DNA of 20,092 bases from a bacterium UBP10_UBA1149 (GTDB lineage: Bacteria; Desulfobacterota; Binatia; UBA1149). Below are positions 15,091-20,092 of this stretch, in pieces. Positions within the stretch are counted from its first letter, which is position 1. Every line of letters begins with the position of its first letter. The position numbers and the translations under genes are program-made. The stretch is from assembly GCA_002311335.1 (NCBI GenBank), contig DBZX01000017.1, forward strand, positions 1 through 20,092. Direction: 5' to 3'. The notes beneath the pieces were generated by a model. It saw only the letters and a list, made by a program, of their open reading frames with translations. It made no database searches and was not told the origin of the DNA.

Positions 15091-15119
15091 TTGACAGATT
15101 CCCTACTTTCTACTAGCTT
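15091..15119 (+). promoter_or_regulatory. gltB promoter candidate
   Basis: TTGACA (15091-15096) is a consensus -35; with a 17-nt spacer the -10 is TAGCTT (15114-15119), a weak match, while TACTAG lies three bases earlier. The transcript would start near 15126, giving a leader of about 47 nt. The divergent regulator's promoter overlaps the same 153-nt gap, so an Lrp-like protein could bind between them. GATAGAG (about 15163-15169) is a weak ribosome site. Confidence 0.45.
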
Positions 15120-15172
15120 TCTTGTCTTAGCCGGAGCACGTAGCACTCGAGCAACCGGCGCGGATAGAGCTA

Positions 15173-19808
<4,636 letters not shown>

Positions 19809-19816
<8 letters not shown>

Positions 19817-20092
19817 GGTCACGGGCTTTCTTGAAATCGACGCGCAGGACCGCAAGAATGCGCCGGCCGGCGACCGGATCCTGCATTTCCGCGAATTCGC
19901 CATTCCGATGGACCGGGCCCAGGTGTCCCAGCAGGGCGCGCGCTGCATGGATTGCGGCATCCCGTTCTGCCATCAGGGCTGCCCGGTCAACAACATCATC
20001 CCGGACTGGAACGACCTGGTTTACAAGGGCGATTGGGAGACGGCGCTCGACGTGCTGCACTCGACCAATAATTTCCCCGAGTTCACCGGCCG
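19809..20092 (+). CDS. gltD: Glutamate synthase small subunit, N-terminal part (runs off the window)
   Basis: The first 94 residues are visible. ATG 19809 lies inside the end of gltB (8-nt overlap), the usual translational coupling of gltBD. The start MGKVTGFLEIDAQDR and the region FREFAIP are typical for GltD. Cysteines C46, C49, C54 and C58 (CMDCGIPFC, GC) belong to the N-terminal low-potential [4Fe-4S] cluster domain, followed by NNIIPDWNDLVY. The rest of the protein would carry FAD and NADPH sites and feed electrons to GltB. Codon choice (CCG proline, GAA/GAT, CAT) matches the 3' third of gltB and not the genes before 18,000. Identification is firm; its genomic linkage to the left part of the window is less so. 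Confidence 0.95.

Overview
The window is a GC-rich piece of a Gram-negative genome. Evidence for this includes outer-membrane beta-barrel, LolA-like and RND envelope genes, a lipobox, and GTG starts with 4-nt overlaps. The best guess from gene style is an uncultured, environmental, deltaproteobacterium-like lineage (Myxococcota, Desulfobacterota or Binatota type). The clues are the Cys-rich repeat protein with its C-terminal module, the actinobacterial-style P450 next to RidA and NMO genes, and frequent ATA isoleucine codons. The phylum is inference. From about 18,200 to the end, codon choice changes sharply and the protein reads like an alphaproteobacterial GltB/GltD. The window may therefore join two genomes, through a chimeric assembly or recombination.

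Layout. (1) 1-1496, + strand: the 3' part of a secreted Cys-rich repeat protein, closed by a strong hairpin terminator. (2) 1562-4460, - strand: P450, then a RidA-like protein, then a nitronate monooxygenase-like flavoprotein. These are divergent from (3) 4613-6244, + strand, a ThDP enzyme closest to acetolactate-synthase-like / 2-hydroxyacyl-CoA lyase 2 (ILVBL/HACL2). The 152-nt gap between them holds two palindromes, one matching the LacI/CcpA-type operator consensus. (4) 6434-12808, + strand: a compact operon with 4-nt overlaps. It encodes a TetR regulator, a periplasmic LolA-like protein, an AMIN-domain/outer-membrane barrel fusion, an internally deleted 'mini' RND protein starting at CTG, and a full RND/MMPL-type transporter. 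(5) 12784-15019, - strand: a GDSL/SGNH lipoprotein esterase overlapping the RND 3' end, a flavin split-barrel (PPOX-type) protein, a small acidic secreted protein and an Lrp/AsnC-like regulator. (6) 15173-20092, + strand: gltB and the start of gltD (glutamate synthase).

How it fits together. The TetR-led operon looks like a self-regulated trans-envelope lipid or hydrophobic-compound transport system: RND pump in the inner membrane, LolA-fold carrier in the periplasm, and a barrel with its own peptidoglycan-binding AMIN domain in the outer membrane. The P450/NMO/RidA and HACL2-like group may be a catabolic module for oxygenated acyl compounds. The Lrp-like regulator is divergent from gltB, echoing the Lrp control of gltBD known in Escherichia coli.

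No tRNA, rRNA, CRISPR array, insertion sequence or phage gene was seen. No gene-free stretch exceeds 300 bases; the largest gaps (4461-4612, 6245-6433, 15020-15172) are described as regulatory regions.
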